Shown: positions 30,499-40,684, numbered from the stretch's first letter. The stretch: DNA of 64,000 bases from Verrucomicrobiaceae bacterium (GCA_027485615.1 JAIXQS010000017.1:29519-93518); one strand, 5' to 3'. The notes: generated from the letters alone by a model not told the origin. Made by a program: numbers and translations.

Positions 30499-30622
30499 GA
30501 ACTGCCAAGACGCCAAGTTCGCCAAGGAAGACCAATATGAGGGTTCAGAAGCCGGTTTCCACGCCTCATTATTACGGTTTTCCATCCGATTGGCTTGGCG
30601 CACTTGGCGTCTTGGCGGTGAA
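30499..30622. repeat. Imperfect inverted repeat, REP/MITE-like
   Basis: Left arm aactgccaagacgccaagttcgccaagg (about 30499-30526) and near-reverse-complement arm gcttggcgcacttggcgtcttggcggtg (about 30593-30620). Confidence 0.7.
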
Positions 30623-30743
30623 CATAGGTTTTCATCCGGGATTTCCCAATGATTCCTCCCTAATGGAGGAACCCTGTCGGGTGCCGGCGAAAAATTACCG
30701 TGACATTCCCCGACCCGTCGCCCCGTATCGTGGATACAACGCC

Positions 30744-31619
30744 ATGAAAGGATATTTCCTCGCGCTCTTCGCCGCCGCATTTGCAGTCCAGGCTTCCGCA
30801 CAGGGCAAATTCGAAGGCCCGGCCGGCAAATCCTACACCTACAAAATATCAGCCGGCAAGGAACGGCGGATGGAGATCTTTTTCCCGGAAGGTCATGATC
30901 CCGCGAAATCCAAGGCACCGGGCGTGATCCTGTTCCACGGCGGAGGCTGGCAAGGCGGGGATCTTTCGCAATTCCGTTTCGCCTGCGCTTACTTCGCCAG
31001 CCGCGGCCTGGTTTGCGCCACCGCCGAGTATCAGATGCTGGGAAAGAAAGCCAAGCTGCCCGCGGGAGAATCCATCAAACGCGTCTGCGTCACCGACGCG
31101 AAGAGCGCGATCCGCTGGTTCAAGGGCAAATCCGGCGAACTCGGCATCGACCCCTCACGTGTCATCACCGGCGGCGGCAGCGCGGGCGGCCACATCAGCG
31201 CCCTCGCCACCATGAACCCCGGCCTCAACGACCCCGGCGACCCCAAGGACATCGATACATCCGTCGTCGCCTACCTCTGGTTCAACCCCGCCTTCGCGCC
31301 CCACGACAGCAAGGATCCCGAAATCGACATCCTCACCCACATGAAGGCCGAGCTGCCGCCCACCATCGTTTTCTTCGGCGACAAGGACACCTGGAAAAAA
31401 GGCTGGGACACCGCCCACTCGAAGTGGAGGAAACTCGGTGCGAAAAGCATCGGACTCCACATCGCGGAAGGCCAGGCGCACAGCTTTTTCAACAAGGATC
31501 CGTGGCGCTCCATCACCCTCATCAAGGCGGACAGGTTCCTCGTGAAGCACGGTCTTCTCAGCGGCGAGCCGACACTCGTCATGCCCGGCTCCGGCAAAAA
31601 GCTGGTAGCGGCGCCTTAG
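30744..31619 (+). CDS. Secreted alpha/beta hydrolase (esterase/lipase-like)
   Basis: Signal peptide; VILFHGGGWQGGD oxyanion motif; VITGGGSAGGHISAL nucleophile elbow; EGQAHSFFN. Confidence 0.85.
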   Translation: MKGYFLALFAAAFAVQASAQGKFEGPAGKSYTYKISAGKERRMEIFFPEGHDPAKSKAPGVILFHGGGWQGGDLSQFRFACAYFASRGLVCATAEYQMLGKKAKLPAGESIKRVCVTDAKSAIRWFKGKSGELGIDPSRVITGGGSAGGHISALATMNPGLNDPGDPKDIDTSVVAYLWFNPAFAPHDSKDPEIDILTHMKAELPPTIVFFGDKDTWKKGWDTAHSKWRKLGAKSIGLHIAEGQAHSFFNKDPWRSITLIKADRFLVKHGLLSGEPTLVMPGSGKKLVAAP

Positions 31620-31837
31620 GAACCCACCCCTGCACCCGCTCCGCGCAAATGATCCGTCGCGTCGTCATCGCCGGGATGCTGGGAGGAACGCGCCGGATTT
31701 CCAAACGGGTTTTGCGGAAGGGGCGGCTCCGATTTTTCCTTCATTAGCGACCATTGGCGTCAATTCGCGGTTTGATCTTCCGGAACGGGGTGGCCCCGGA
31801 GAAAGAGGATTTCCAACTTCCCTTCCGCCCGCATGGA

Positions 31838-32212
31838 TCAAAGGCCTACAACAGCTCCATACGCCTCGTTCATGTGCCGGAGCCGGTCGACGAGCACTTT
31901 CATTACGTGCCGTGCGAAGAAGGGATTCTGTTGGATGATGAAATGGAAGCGCCTTTCATCTACACGGGCCAGTCGCGACGGTTCGGTGGCGACGACCGTG
32001 GCGACGCGCGGTGTGCCGTCGATGAGCGCCATTTCGCCGAGCAACGCCCCGCGCGCGGATTGTTCCACCGTTTTGCCGCCGACCCTAACCTCCACCGCAC
32101 CCTCCAGGAGGACGAACATGCAGTCGCCCTTTTCACCTTCGCTGAAAAGGATTTCGCCAGCGGCAAGATCGGTCGTTTCGGTTTCGTGCTTGAATAGGTC
32201 GGCAGCGTTCAT
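31838..32212 (-). CDS. Cyclic-nucleotide-binding-domain protein
   Basis: ETTDLAAGEILFSEGEKGDCMFVLLEGAVEVRVGG...ARGALLGEMALIDGTPRVATVVATEPSRL. Confidence 0.88.
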   Translation of the reverse strand: MNAADLFKHETETTDLAAGEILFSEGEKGDCMFVLLEGAVEVRVGGKTVEQSARGALLGEMALIDGTPRVATVVATEPSRLARVDERRFHFIIQQNPFFARHVMKVLVDRLRHMNEAYGAVVGL

Positions 32213-32289
32213 ACCCTGTTATGTCTGTTCCGCAGATTGTGTCAACACGGCGGTTTTCGCAGCGGAAAAATCATACGGACCACGCGCGC

Positions 32290-32345
32290 GCGGGACTTTG
32301 GCGTTTACGCGGCGGAGGGGACTTTGGCGTTTACGCGGCGGAGGC
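32290..32345. repeat. Two-copy tandem repeat (ggactttggcgtttacgcggcggag)
   Basis: Adjacent near-identical about 25-26 bp units read directly. Confidence 0.8.
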
Positions 32346-32459
32346 GAGGTTCAGGAGATCGCCGCCGATCAACAAGGCGTCGAAACCGCGGGCGTTGGCA
32401 ATCAGCCAGTCGAACTGCTTCAGGGTGTAATGAAGGTCGGCGACGGATAACAGCTTCAT
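32331..32459 (-). pseudogene. Truncated metallophosphoesterase N-terminus
   Basis: MKLLSVADLHYTLKQFDWLIANARGFDALLIGGDLLNLASAA*: D-x-H and GGD motifs, then a stop after 42 aa within the tandem repeat. Confidence 0.7.
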
Positions 32460-32514
32460 CGTCCTGGTAGCCTGCCGTAATCCCTTGCGGCGCAAACACG
32501 AAAACGAATCCACC

Positions 32515-33768
32515 TCAATCCCTCTCCACCCCCACATCCGGCACGTGGTTGAAGCTGATCCTCATCGGCGCGGACTCCCGGCTTTCCTGAATGCCTCCAA
32601 AATAGACCACCTTGCGGCCGTAGCGGGCGCGGAGCTTGTCGATCGTTTCATCCAGGCGCTTGTGTTTCTCGCTGTCGAACGAGGCCATGGTTTCCGCCAC
32701 CGTTTCGAAAAGGGAGGGAGTATGGTTCGTTTTCTCGCAGAGCCGAGAGAACACCACACCGACCTGAAGCAACGGCCTGCCCGGCTCCGGGCGCTCACGC
32801 CAGAGGCGATCCAACATGCGCATGAGGGAGAGGGTGGAATCGGTCTCCCCGGCGCGCGCCTCGGCAGCCCACGGGTCGGAGCGCAGGAAGGCGAGCTGCA
32901 TGGTGAGCGAACCGGCGAGGAGCTCGTGGGAGCGGAGACGCTCACAGGCTTTGTGCAGCAACTTGCAGAGGATGGGCCAGGCTTTGTCGGGGTGGCGGCT
33001 GTCCGGCGGCAGGACGTGGCTGTGGCCGATGGTTTTCCGCGCGGAAACCAGATCCGGGATTTCCTCCCCCCGCAGCAAGTGCCAGAGCCGATCCCCCAAC
33101 ACCCCGCCCCACACGCGACGCAGCACCGGCTTCGACGCCGCGCAAAGCTCCGCGACGGTGTGGACTCCGGCGGCGTGGAGGCGCGTCTCCATGCTGCGGG
33201 CGATGCCGTTGAGATCACGGAGCTTGAGCGGATGGAGCACCTGCGGAAGGTCTTGGTCCTCGATGATGAACAGCCCGTCCGGCTTCTTCATCTTGCTCGC
33301 GGTCTTGGCGAGAAACCGGTTCGGCCCGGCTCCCACGCTGACCTTGATGAACGGCGAAACATCACGCGCCACGGTTTCCTTGATCCGGCGGCCGATGGCC
33401 TCGACGGTCGCCGGTTCGCGGAGATTGTAGGGCAGCCACGCCCACATCTCGTCGATGCTGAGCACCGCCTCCACATGGATGCAATCCTCCACCGCCTCGA
33501 TGACGCGGTGATGGTAGCGGATGTATTCCGGCGGCTTTGATTCCACGATGGCGATCCCCGGGCACATCACCCGCGCGTCGCTGATCCGCGTGCCGGTTTT
33601 CACCCCGAAAGCCTTCGCCTCGTAGCTCGCGGCGATGCAGCAGGAACTCTCCACCATCACCGGAGCCACCCCCACCGGCCTGCCCCGCAGCGCGGGATCC
33701 AGGTGCTGCTCCACCGATGCGAAATACGAATCGCAATCGACAAACAGGGCGGTGAGAGGCTTCGGCAC
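32515..33768 (-). CDS. Y-family DNA polymerase (DinB/UmuC-like)
   Basis: ALFVDCDSYFASVEQHLDPALRGRPVGVAP, EAVLSIDEMWAWLP, VSVGAGPNRFLAKTASKMKKPDG. Confidence 0.88.
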   Translation of the reverse strand: MPKPLTALFVDCDSYFASVEQHLDPALRGRPVGVAPVMVESSCCIAASYEAKAFGVKTGTRISDARVMCPGIAIVESKPPEYIRYHHRVIEAVEDCIHVEAVLSIDEMWAWLPYNLREPATVEAIGRRIKETVARDVSPFIKVSVGAGPNRFLAKTASKMKKPDGLFIIEDQDLPQVLHPLKLRDLNGIARSMETRLHAAGVHTVAELCAASKPVLRRVWGGVLGDRLWHLLRGEEIPDLVSARKTIGHSHVLPPDSRHPDKAWPILCKLLHKACERLRSHELLAGSLTMQLAFLRSDPWAAEARAGETDSTLSLMRMLDRLWRERPEPGRPLLQVGVVFSRLCEKTNHTPSLFETVAETMASFDSEKHKRLDETIDKLRARYGRKVVYFGGIQESRESAPMRISFNHVPDVGVERD

Positions 33769-33932
33769 GGCGATAAGCGATGCACTTGAAAACCCAGCCG
33801 GTCAACCCGCAAAATGTTCTTTTGAACAGTTTTTCGATTAAGCGAGCGACGAATCCTTTGCCGGAAAACTGCTGGAAAGAAAATTCCAAGGAGACCGCTT
33901 GACTCGGTATCATTAAGTGATATTATATCCCG

Positions 33933-34187
33933 GTGGACAACTGTCAGAAAAAGACCCTTGAACTCATTTTCAGGGATCCGGTAGCTGTGAAGGTTCCCTG
34001 GAAAGACATTGAATCGCTTCTGCGTGCTCTCGGCTGCGAAATCAGCGAGGGCAACGGATCTCGGGTCAGGCTCGCCCTCGGCGGAGTGCGGGCTGTCTTC
34101 CACAGACCCCACCCGAATCCCGAGACCGACAAGGGAGCCGTGAAATCGATGAGGAAATTCCTAACCAACGCCGGACACCAACCATGA
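33933..34187 (+). CDS. hicA: HicA-family mRNA interferase toxin (GTG start)
   Basis: VPWKDIESLLRALGCEISEGNGSRVRLALGGVRAVFHRPHPNPETDKGAVKSMRKFL; overlaps hicB. Confidence 0.85.
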   Translation: MDNCQKKTLELIFRDPVAVKVPWKDIESLLRALGCEISEGNGSRVRLALGGVRAVFHRPHPNPETDKGAVKSMRKFLTNAGHQP

Positions 34188-34510
34188 TGAACTACAAAGG
34201 ATACCACGGAACCGTAAGTTTCGATGAAGAGGCGGAAATCTTCCACGGGGAGGTCACCGACCTGCGCGACGTCGTAACCTTCCAAGGCCGCAGCGTCGAT
34301 GAACTAAAAATCGCCTTCCGGGATTCGGTGGACGACTACCTCGAATTCTGCGCCGAGCGCGGGGAAAAACCGGACAAACCTTACTCCGGAAAATTCCTCC
34401 TCCGCATCGACCCGCAGCTCCACCGCAAGCTGGCCGCGTTGAGTAGCGAGGAAGGTGCGAGCTTGAACAAGTGGGTGGAGTCGAAACTCTCGAAGCTGGC
34501 GGAGTGTTGA
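34184..34510 (+). CDS. hicB: HicB-family antitoxin
   Basis: YKGYHGTVSFDEEAEIFHGEVTDLRDVVTFQGRSVDELKIAFRDSVDDYL plus C-terminal RHH-like LHRKLAALSSEEGASLNKWVESKL. Confidence 0.88.
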   Translation: MMNYKGYHGTVSFDEEAEIFHGEVTDLRDVVTFQGRSVDELKIAFRDSVDDYLEFCAERGEKPDKPYSGKFLLRIDPQLHRKLAALSSEEGASLNKWVESKLSKLAEC

Positions 34511-34603
34511 GAAATTGCTGCACGATCTCAACAACGCGGATTCAAACCTCTACAACCTCCATCTGCTGATGATTGACGATACAAGACCCAACGAGACAGA
34601 AAC

Positions 34604-35281
34604 TTGGTATCTGATAGCGAGAGCGCCTCAGGATCACCCCCGTTCCTACAGCCAAAATTTTGTAACCTATTCGCCAAATTCACCGAACATAGGATAATCG
34701 GGATTTACACGGGCCGAATCCCATATGACCCGGGTGGGCAGGTTAGTCCGGCTAGAATTTTGGAATCTCCCTATTTTTTGAATCACCTTGAGAAATGCGG
34801 GGGATCTTGGTTTCTACCAATGATTCAACGGATGGCTCGTGGAGAAATCATTCCTTTGGATGAAATCGCAGCAGCGTATCGGTTTGAGAACGGTACGGAG
34901 ATGGAAAACGCACAGCTAGGAAGTCATTTCCCCTGTGAGATGACATCACTGAAATGGCTGGCAGATCGGCACGGGACAATGATCGTCGATAAAGCCCCGC
35001 CTGAAGAAGCCAATGAAAAATTCGCCCAGTGGTTCAAGGAAAACGAAGCAATGGCAAGCACGCTGGATAGCACGGAAATCGTTAAGAATATTTTCCGTGA
35101 AGAGGACGGATCTGAATTGCATAAATACATCATCTACAGATTGAAGCACCGCGAACCAGGCGCTCAAATATCAACGATCGACTTCGCTCAACAGAGTTAT
35201 TTCCAAACTCCAGTGGTGCCTTCCCTTACCTTTTCCGCGTCTTTTTCCCAGGATATTTCACCTTCTGCTGCGGCGGCATGA
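34604..35281 (+). CDS. Hypothetical protein, tail-to-tail overlap with uvrB
   Basis: ORF 225 aa; the true start may be internal. Confidence 0.4.
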   Translation: MVSDSESASGSPPFLQPKFCNLFAKFTEHRIIGIYTGRIPYDPGGQVSPARILESPYFLNHLEKCGGSWFLPMIQRMARGEIIPLDEIAAAYRFENGTEMENAQLGSHFPCEMTSLKWLADRHGTMIVDKAPPEEANEKFAQWFKENEAMASTLDSTEIVKNIFREEDGSELHKYIIYRLKHREPGAQISTIDFAQQSYFQTPVVPSLTFSASFSQDISPSAAAA

Positions 35282-37403
35282 CCGGGGTCGCGTTTTTCAG
35301 CGTGGCGATCTGGTCGCGGAGGTGGGCGGCTCGTTCGAACTCGAGCTTGGAGGACGCATCGCGCATTTCCTGCTCGAGTTCGGCGATCACTCGGAGCTTG
35401 TCGTAGGCGGTCTCGTCTTCGGCGACGAGGGAGGCGTTGAGTTGATCGGCGTGCTGCCTGCCTTTTTCGTAGGAATGCAGACTCTGCTGGACGGAGCGGA
35501 TGACGGATTGCGGGGTGATGCCATGCTCTTCGTTGTGCGCGATCTGGCGGGCGCGGCGGTATTCGGTGACGTTGATCAGGGTCTGGATGGAATCGGTGAC
35601 GACATCCGCGAAAAGCACGCACTCGCCGTTGAGGTGGCGGGCGGCGCGGCCTGCGGTCTGGATGAGGGAGGTTTCGTTGCGGAGGAAACCTTCCTTGTCG
35701 GCGTCGAGGATGCAGACGAGGGAAACCTCCGGGAGGTCGAGGCCTTCGCGGAGGAGGTTGATGCCGATCAAAATGTCAAAGGTCGCGGCGCGGAGCTGGC
35801 GAAGGATTTCCACGCGCTCAATGGCGTCGATGTCGGAGTGAAGGTAGCGGCACTTCAGGCCGGTGGAGGAAAGGTATTCGGCGAGGTCTTCGGCGGTTTT
35901 TTTCGTGAGCGTGGTGACAAGGACTCGCTCGCCTTTCTCCACCCGCTGGCGGCAGAGCTCGATGGTCTCGTCGATCTGGCCTTTGAGCGGGCGGATGGTG
36001 AGTACGGGATCGAGCAGGCCTGTGGGGCGTATGATTTGTTCCACTACGAGCGGCGTGCCCCGTTTCTCCGGATGGAAATCGGCGATGGACTCCTCATTGC
36101 CCGAGGGCTTGACCTTGATTTTCTTGAAATCGAAGGGAGTCAGCCCGTCCTCGCCGAGCCTGCCTTTCGTGGCGATGAACTTCTTGTTTTCCGGACGGGA
36201 GTTGACGATGTCGAACGGCCCCGGCGTGGCGGAGACGTAGACGCGCTGGTTCGTCATTTCCATGAACTCGTCGAAGCGCAGCGGGCGGTTGTCCATCGCC
36301 GAGGGCAGGCGGAAGCCGTGCTCGACCAAGGTCGTCTTCCGCGATTTGTCGCCCTCGAACATGCCGCCGATCTGCGGGATCGTGGCGTGGGATTCATCGA
36401 CGAGGAGTAGGAAATCGCGGGGAAAGAAATCGAGCAGCGTGTGCGGGCGCGAGCCGGGCGGGCGGCCTGTTAGATGTCTGGAGTAGTTCTCGATTCCCTG
36501 GCAGAAACCCATTTCCGACATCATCTCCAAGTCATATTCCGTCCGCATCCGCAGGCGCTGCGCCTCGATGAGCTTGCCGCCCTTTTCCAGCTCAGGGATG
36601 CGCGTGTCGAGTTCCTCTCGGATCTTTGTGATCGCGGTCTTCATCTTGTCCCCGGCTGTGACGAACTGCTTGGCGGGGTAGAGCGTGTGCGTTTCCAGAA
36701 TCTCGATCACTTTCCCGCTGACCGTGTGGATGGAGGAGATGCGCTCCACCTCATCGCCGAAGAATTCGATGCGGATCGCGGTTTCATCGAGGTAGGCGGG
36801 ATGCACCTCCACCACATCGCCGCGCACCCGGTATTTCCCGCGTCCGAAGGCGATGTCGTTCCGCTCGAAAAGCATTCCAACGAGGGCTGTTAGAAACTCC
36901 TCGCGGGTGATCCTCTGCCCGACCCAGACGGGGAACATCATGTCCTTGTAATCCTCCGGCGAGCCCAAGCCGTAGATGCAGGATACGGAGGCAATGACAA
37001 TGGTGTCCTCGCGGGTGAGCAGCGAGCCCATCGTCGATAGCCGCAGCCGCTCGATCTCCTCGTTGATCGACGAATCCTTCTCGATGTAGGTGTCGGAGCG
37101 CGGGATATAGGCCTCGGGCTGGTAGTAATCGAAGTAGGAAACGAAATACTCGACCGCGTTGTGCGGGAAAAAGTTTTTGAACTCGGAGTAAAGCTGCGCG
37201 GCGAGGGTCTTGTTATGGCTCATCACCAGCGCGGGCTTGCCGTGGCGCGCGATCAGGTTCGCCATGGTGAAGGTCTTTCCCGAACCGGTGACACCGAGCA
37301 AAGTCTGGTGCTTGTTCCCAGCCTCCAGCGATTTCACCAGCTTCTCGATCGCCTGATGCTGGTCGCCCTGGGGATTGTATTCGCTGGAAAGACGGAACGG
37401 CAT
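35226..37403 (-). CDS. uvrB: UvrABC system protein B
   Basis: MPFRLSSEYNPQGDQHQAIEKLVKSLEAGNKHQTLLGVTGSGKTFTMAN, YFDYYQPEAYIPRSDTYIEKDSSINEEIERLR, GRAARHLNG, C-terminal UVR motif. Confidence 0.97.
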   Translation of the reverse strand: MPFRLSSEYNPQGDQHQAIEKLVKSLEAGNKHQTLLGVTGSGKTFTMANLIARHGKPALVMSHNKTLAAQLYSEFKNFFPHNAVEYFVSYFDYYQPEAYIPRSDTYIEKDSSINEEIERLRLSTMGSLLTREDTIVIASVSCIYGLGSPEDYKDMMFPVWVGQRITREEFLTALVGMLFERNDIAFGRGKYRVRGDVVEVHPAYLDETAIRIEFFGDEVERISSIHTVSGKVIEILETHTLYPAKQFVTAGDKMKTAITKIREELDTRIPELEKGGKLIEAQRLRMRTEYDLEMMSEMGFCQGIENYSRHLTGRPPGSRPHTLLDFFPRDFLLLVDESHATIPQIGGMFEGDKSRKTTLVEHGFRLPSAMDNRPLRFDEFMEMTNQRVYVSATPGPFDIVNSRPENKKFIATKGRLGEDGLTPFDFKKIKVKPSGNEESIADFHPEKRGTPLVVEQIIRPTGLLDPVLTIRPLKGQIDETIELCRQRVEKGERVLVTTLTKKTAEDLAEYLSSTGLKCRYLHSDIDAIERVEILRQLRAATFDILIGINLLREGLDLPEVSLVCILDADKEGFLRNETSLIQTAGRAARHLNGECVLFADVVTDSIQTLINVTEYRRARQIAHNEEHGITPQSVIRSVQQSLHSYEKGRQHADQLNASLVAEDETAYDKLRVIAELEQEMRDASSKLEFERAAHLRDQIATLKNATPVMPPQQKVKYPGKKTRKR

Positions 37404-37456
37404 GTGGTGGGGAAGATGGGGCTTCTCCGGGATATTTCCAGCGGGGAAATCCCACC

Positions 37457-38617
37457 TCACTGCGGCAAGCCATCGCCTGCCGTTACACCGACGCGGGCGA
37501 ACCCTTTTGTAGCTCCCTCCGGAACCGGACGGCGGGACGTCACTTTTTCCCAAGCAGCATTCAGCGCCGCCTGCTCGGGCGGAAAATCACTCGCTGCGGT
37601 TGTCACTGAGGCGGAACTCCACGTACCATCGAGAGCATCGGAAAACCAAGGCTGATAGATCTCCGGCAGAAGGCGCGAGCCGGCGCGGCGGCGGGGATAG
37701 GTGAGCGTCTGATAGAGTGTGCCCCCTTCATTCACGAGCGAGAAAACCGGCATGCCCAGGCCGTCGGCGGCGGGAACGGGGCCGCCATGGAGCGGTTTCG
37801 TGCCGAAGGCGTATTCGAGGACGTTCGGGATGTCATCCCCATCCGGATCGGCGGCGAGCGAACTGATTTCCGGATCGGCCAACTGGACGGCTTCGAACGA
37901 CTCACCCTGCCAGCGGGCGGTGGTGCCGACGGCGAAAATCAGCGTGAAAGGCTCGCTCAAACCGGTGGGATTCGTCGCGCCCGGGCCGAGAAACGCCGAG
38001 GCACGGAGGGTTACGCGGTGGATGCCTTGGGCGGTGAAACCGAACGATGCGTGGGTATGCGAACCGGCCGCGAAATAATAGGAATTTTCCACCGCCGTAT
38101 TGAATGTGCTCATCCAGACTGTCGGCTGACCCGACACGGTGTTCCAGAGCGAGAAATGAGAGGTGGTTCCGTGCGGGGGCTGGTAATCCACTAGCTGGAT
38201 CCGGATCCACGGGCGGGCCGTGCCCTGTGGCACCCGGGGATCGCTCGGGATGTAACTCCCGAAGGTGCCTTCGGCTTGGTCGTTCCTGAAACCCGGCCAA
38301 GTCTCGCCGATACCGGGTGTGCCCTGTACCGCAATCCAAAGCGGCTGCCCGGCAGGAGCGCCGGTGAAAGAGAAAGCGGTGTTCGCAGGCTGCGTGTGGC
38401 GGGCTCCGGCTATCGCGGGATTGCCGTTCACGTAGGGCTTGTCGGCCAGAGGCAGGAAGGCGGCCGAGGATTCATAAGCTGCGGAATCCGTTTTCAACAC
38501 GCACTCCCATTCACCTGCGGCGAATTGGCAACGGATATCCACGTGCTCTCCCAGCGGCTGGAGACCCGCTTGGGTGAGAACGGAAGTGAGGATTACGAGG
38601 GATAAAATGGTTTTCAT
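37457..38617 (-). CDS. Secreted choice-of-anchor-M-like domain protein
   Basis: Signal peptide MKTILSLVILTSVLTQAG; His-rich motif GSHTHASFGFTAQGIHRVTLRASA. Confidence 0.65.
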   Translation of the reverse strand: MKTILSLVILTSVLTQAGLQPLGEHVDIRCQFAAGEWECVLKTDSAAYESSAAFLPLADKPYVNGNPAIAGARHTQPANTAFSFTGAPAGQPLWIAVQGTPGIGETWPGFRNDQAEGTFGSYIPSDPRVPQGTARPWIRIQLVDYQPPHGTTSHFSLWNTVSGQPTVWMSTFNTAVENSYYFAAGSHTHASFGFTAQGIHRVTLRASAFLGPGATNPTGLSEPFTLIFAVGTTARWQGESFEAVQLADPEISSLAADPDGDDIPNVLEYAFGTKPLHGGPVPAADGLGMPVFSLVNEGGTLYQTLTYPRRRAGSRLLPEIYQPWFSDALDGTWSSASVTTAASDFPPEQAALNAAWEKVTSRRPVPEGATKGFARVGVTAGDGLPQ

Positions 38618-39342
38618 CAGAGTCCGGGAGGCAGGGCGATGTTGGTGCCCGAAGAGGTTTTTCGTTTCAGCACGTCGGCCGCTATGGATTCCACCCGGCC
38701 ATCTGCATAGAGATAATTGGAGCGACCTGCGCCGGCGCTCCCGAAACGGCTGACAGCGACGTCCGCTGTGACCGCGCTCCAACTCGACCATAGGTTCGAG
38801 TGCGTGTGGTCATTGCCGGAGCCCGGGCCGAACTTATCGGAGCAAACGAATGCCAGTAGAGTCCGAGTCGGGTCGGGAATGGACGCGGGGCGGTTCAACG
38901 CCGGGCCGATCGGCTCCCCGAACGCATCGGTTTCAGGAACGAAAAGGAAACTGTTGAGGATGTAGCTCGTTCCCCCGGCGGCAAGCCGCTCCTTGGCGCG
39001 CGGATCGGCGGGGCAAATCCGGGTTTCATCGTATTCCCCCAGATATCCCTCCAGAGCGGCGATCCAGGCATGATCCAGCGAAACGGTATGGGAAGTCTCC
39101 GGATATTTCCCACCGTTGTCTGCGGCATAGGACTGCAACGCGATACCCACATGACGCATGTTTGACATGCATCTCGACTCCTTGGCCCTCAGCACAAACG
39201 AGCCGGAAACCGTGGCGGTCAGAGTGGCGAGGATTGCCAGGATCGCGATGACAGCAAGCAACTCCACCAAAGTGAAACCGCCGCGCGTGGAAAACCGGGC
39301 TTTACTGTCGTGTCCGCTCACGCCGCACAGGTGCCACATCAC
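38617..39342 (-). CDS. Type II secretion/prepilin-like protein (N-terminal methylation motif)
   Basis: RGGFTLVELLAVIAILAILATL; CMSNMRHVGIALQSYAADNGGKYP. Confidence 0.88.
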   Translation of the reverse strand: MMWHLCGVSGHDSKARFSTRGGFTLVELLAVIAILAILATLTATVSGSFVLRAKESRCMSNMRHVGIALQSYAADNGGKYPETSHTVSLDHAWIAALEGYLGEYDETRICPADPRAKERLAAGGTSYILNSFLFVPETDAFGEPIGPALNRPASIPDPTRTLLAFVCSDKFGPGSGNDHTHSNLWSSWSAVTADVAVSRFGSAGAGRSNYLYADGRVESIAADVLKRKTSSGTNIALPPGL

Positions 39343-39409
39343 GAAAAAACAGCAAGAACTAAAATATTGTTATTGCAAATAGATCGCGTTTGTTGATTCT
39401 TGCGGTGCC

Positions 39410-40132
39410 ATGAAACACATCACCGCATTTACCTTGCCACTCGCGCTGGCCATGTCTCAGCCCGTTATCGCCGCCTCCTTGCTGACAGGCGGTCACATCG
39501 ACGGGCCTGCCTTCGGCTACATCTCCGACGCTGACGTTATATCCGATCCCCTGCTCACCCAGGGCTTCGAACCGCATTTCCACAACGAAGGCGGCCCTGA
39601 TGGCGCGATCATTGATGGAGTCCGCCAGGAGACCGCATCGGAGTTCGAGCCTGACGAGTTGATCGTGGTGGTAGGTTTGACCTCGACCACAACCCTGGGA
39701 GCCACCAGCTATTTCTGGCTGCCAGAAACCGAAACGGCGGCGGCAACCAACAACGTGCCGTTTCTTGGCATAGGGCTTGAGGAGTTGACCGCTGCGGACT
39801 GGACGGGCGGCATCGTGACCATCACGCTGCTCAACCATGTCGGCCCGGGTGAATTTCGCCTGTGGCAAGACGACGGATTCGGTGGAGTGATCGACTTCAT
39901 CCATACGGATGGCGGAGCGATGAGCTTTGACATCGCTGCGGGCACCCACACGCACTACAACTGGGGCTTCACCGAGATTGGCACCCACGGACTCGAATTC
40001 CAGATTTCCGGCACGCATGTCTTGGACGGCGCGCAGGTCGGAGCGGCCACATACACCTTCGCCGTCCCGGAACCATCGACCGCGCTGCTCGGCGCACTAG
40101 GAGCCCTCGCACTGCTTCGTCGCCGTCGTTGA
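39410..40132 (+). CDS. Choice-of-anchor-M-like protein with PEP-CTERM sorting signal
   Basis: GTHTHYNWGFTEIGTHGLEFQISG and C-terminal VPEPSTALLGALGALALLRRRR. Confidence 0.8.
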   Translation: MKHITAFTLPLALAMSQPVIAASLLTGGHIDGPAFGYISDADVISDPLLTQGFEPHFHNEGGPDGAIIDGVRQETASEFEPDELIVVVGLTSTTTLGATSYFWLPETETAAATNNVPFLGIGLEELTAADWTGGIVTITLLNHVGPGEFRLWQDDGFGGVIDFIHTDGGAMSFDIAAGTHTHYNWGFTEIGTHGLEFQISGTHVLDGAQVGAATYTFAVPEPSTALLGALGALALLRRRR

Positions 40133-40155
40133 GAACAGCGAAACAGAGTCCCCCC

Positions 40156-40186
40156 AATCCGTCGGCATGATCCATGCCGGCGGATT
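40156..40186 (+). terminator. Hairpin terminator after the PEP-CTERM gene
   Basis: AATCCGTCGGCATG-atc-CATGCCGGCGGATT, 14-bp stem with one wobble. Confidence 0.6.
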
Positions 40187-40285
40187 CATTCCTATCTTTG
40201 AATCGGATACCTTATCCCGAAAATTCTCCATCCTACATACCGATTCCCGGTTGACGGAAACAACATTTGCCACCACCTATCGCGC

Positions 40286-40684
40286 GTGCGGTTTCTTCGC
40301 TTCATCTTCGTCTTCGGAGCCCTCCTCCATCTGGGTGGCGGGCACTGGGGCGTTTTGCAAGGCATCGCATGGGCAAAAATGTTGGTCGAATACTCGCAGG
40401 CCGACGGTCTTCGGGACGGAATCGTGAAAACCTTCGACGGCGAACATCCCTGCGAGATGTGCGAGTCGATCACCAAAGGCCGAGAATCTGAAAAGCAGGA
40501 TCCTCTCGCTCCCGTCCGCGCCGATGGCTTCAAGCTCAAGGAGCTGCTGCCGATGAGCGTGATCCACATCCAACGGCGAGATTTCCCCCTTCCCTGCCAG
40601 CCGGTCGTTTGGCCGGTTACCCGAGTCGTGGCGCAGTGGTCGCCATCCACGGACACGCCCCCGCCGCGAACCGCGATTTCCTGA
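40286..40684 (+). CDS. Small Cys-motif protein, DUF2946-like
   Basis: Hydrophobic N-terminus and HPCEMCESI motif; located upstream of the TonB receptor. Confidence 0.5.
   Translation: MRFLRFIFVFGALLHLGGGHWGVLQGIAWAKMLVEYSQADGLRDGIVKTFDGEHPCEMCESITKGRESEKQDPLAPVRADGFKLKELLPMSVIHIQRRDFPLPCQPVVWPVTRVVAQWSPSTDTPPPRTAIS

Noticed and set aside
32290-32345. CRISPR or VNTR array
   Set aside because: Only two tandem units with no spacer.
35322-36410. 362-aa + ORF opposite uvrB
   Set aside because: Antisense to a highly conserved gene.
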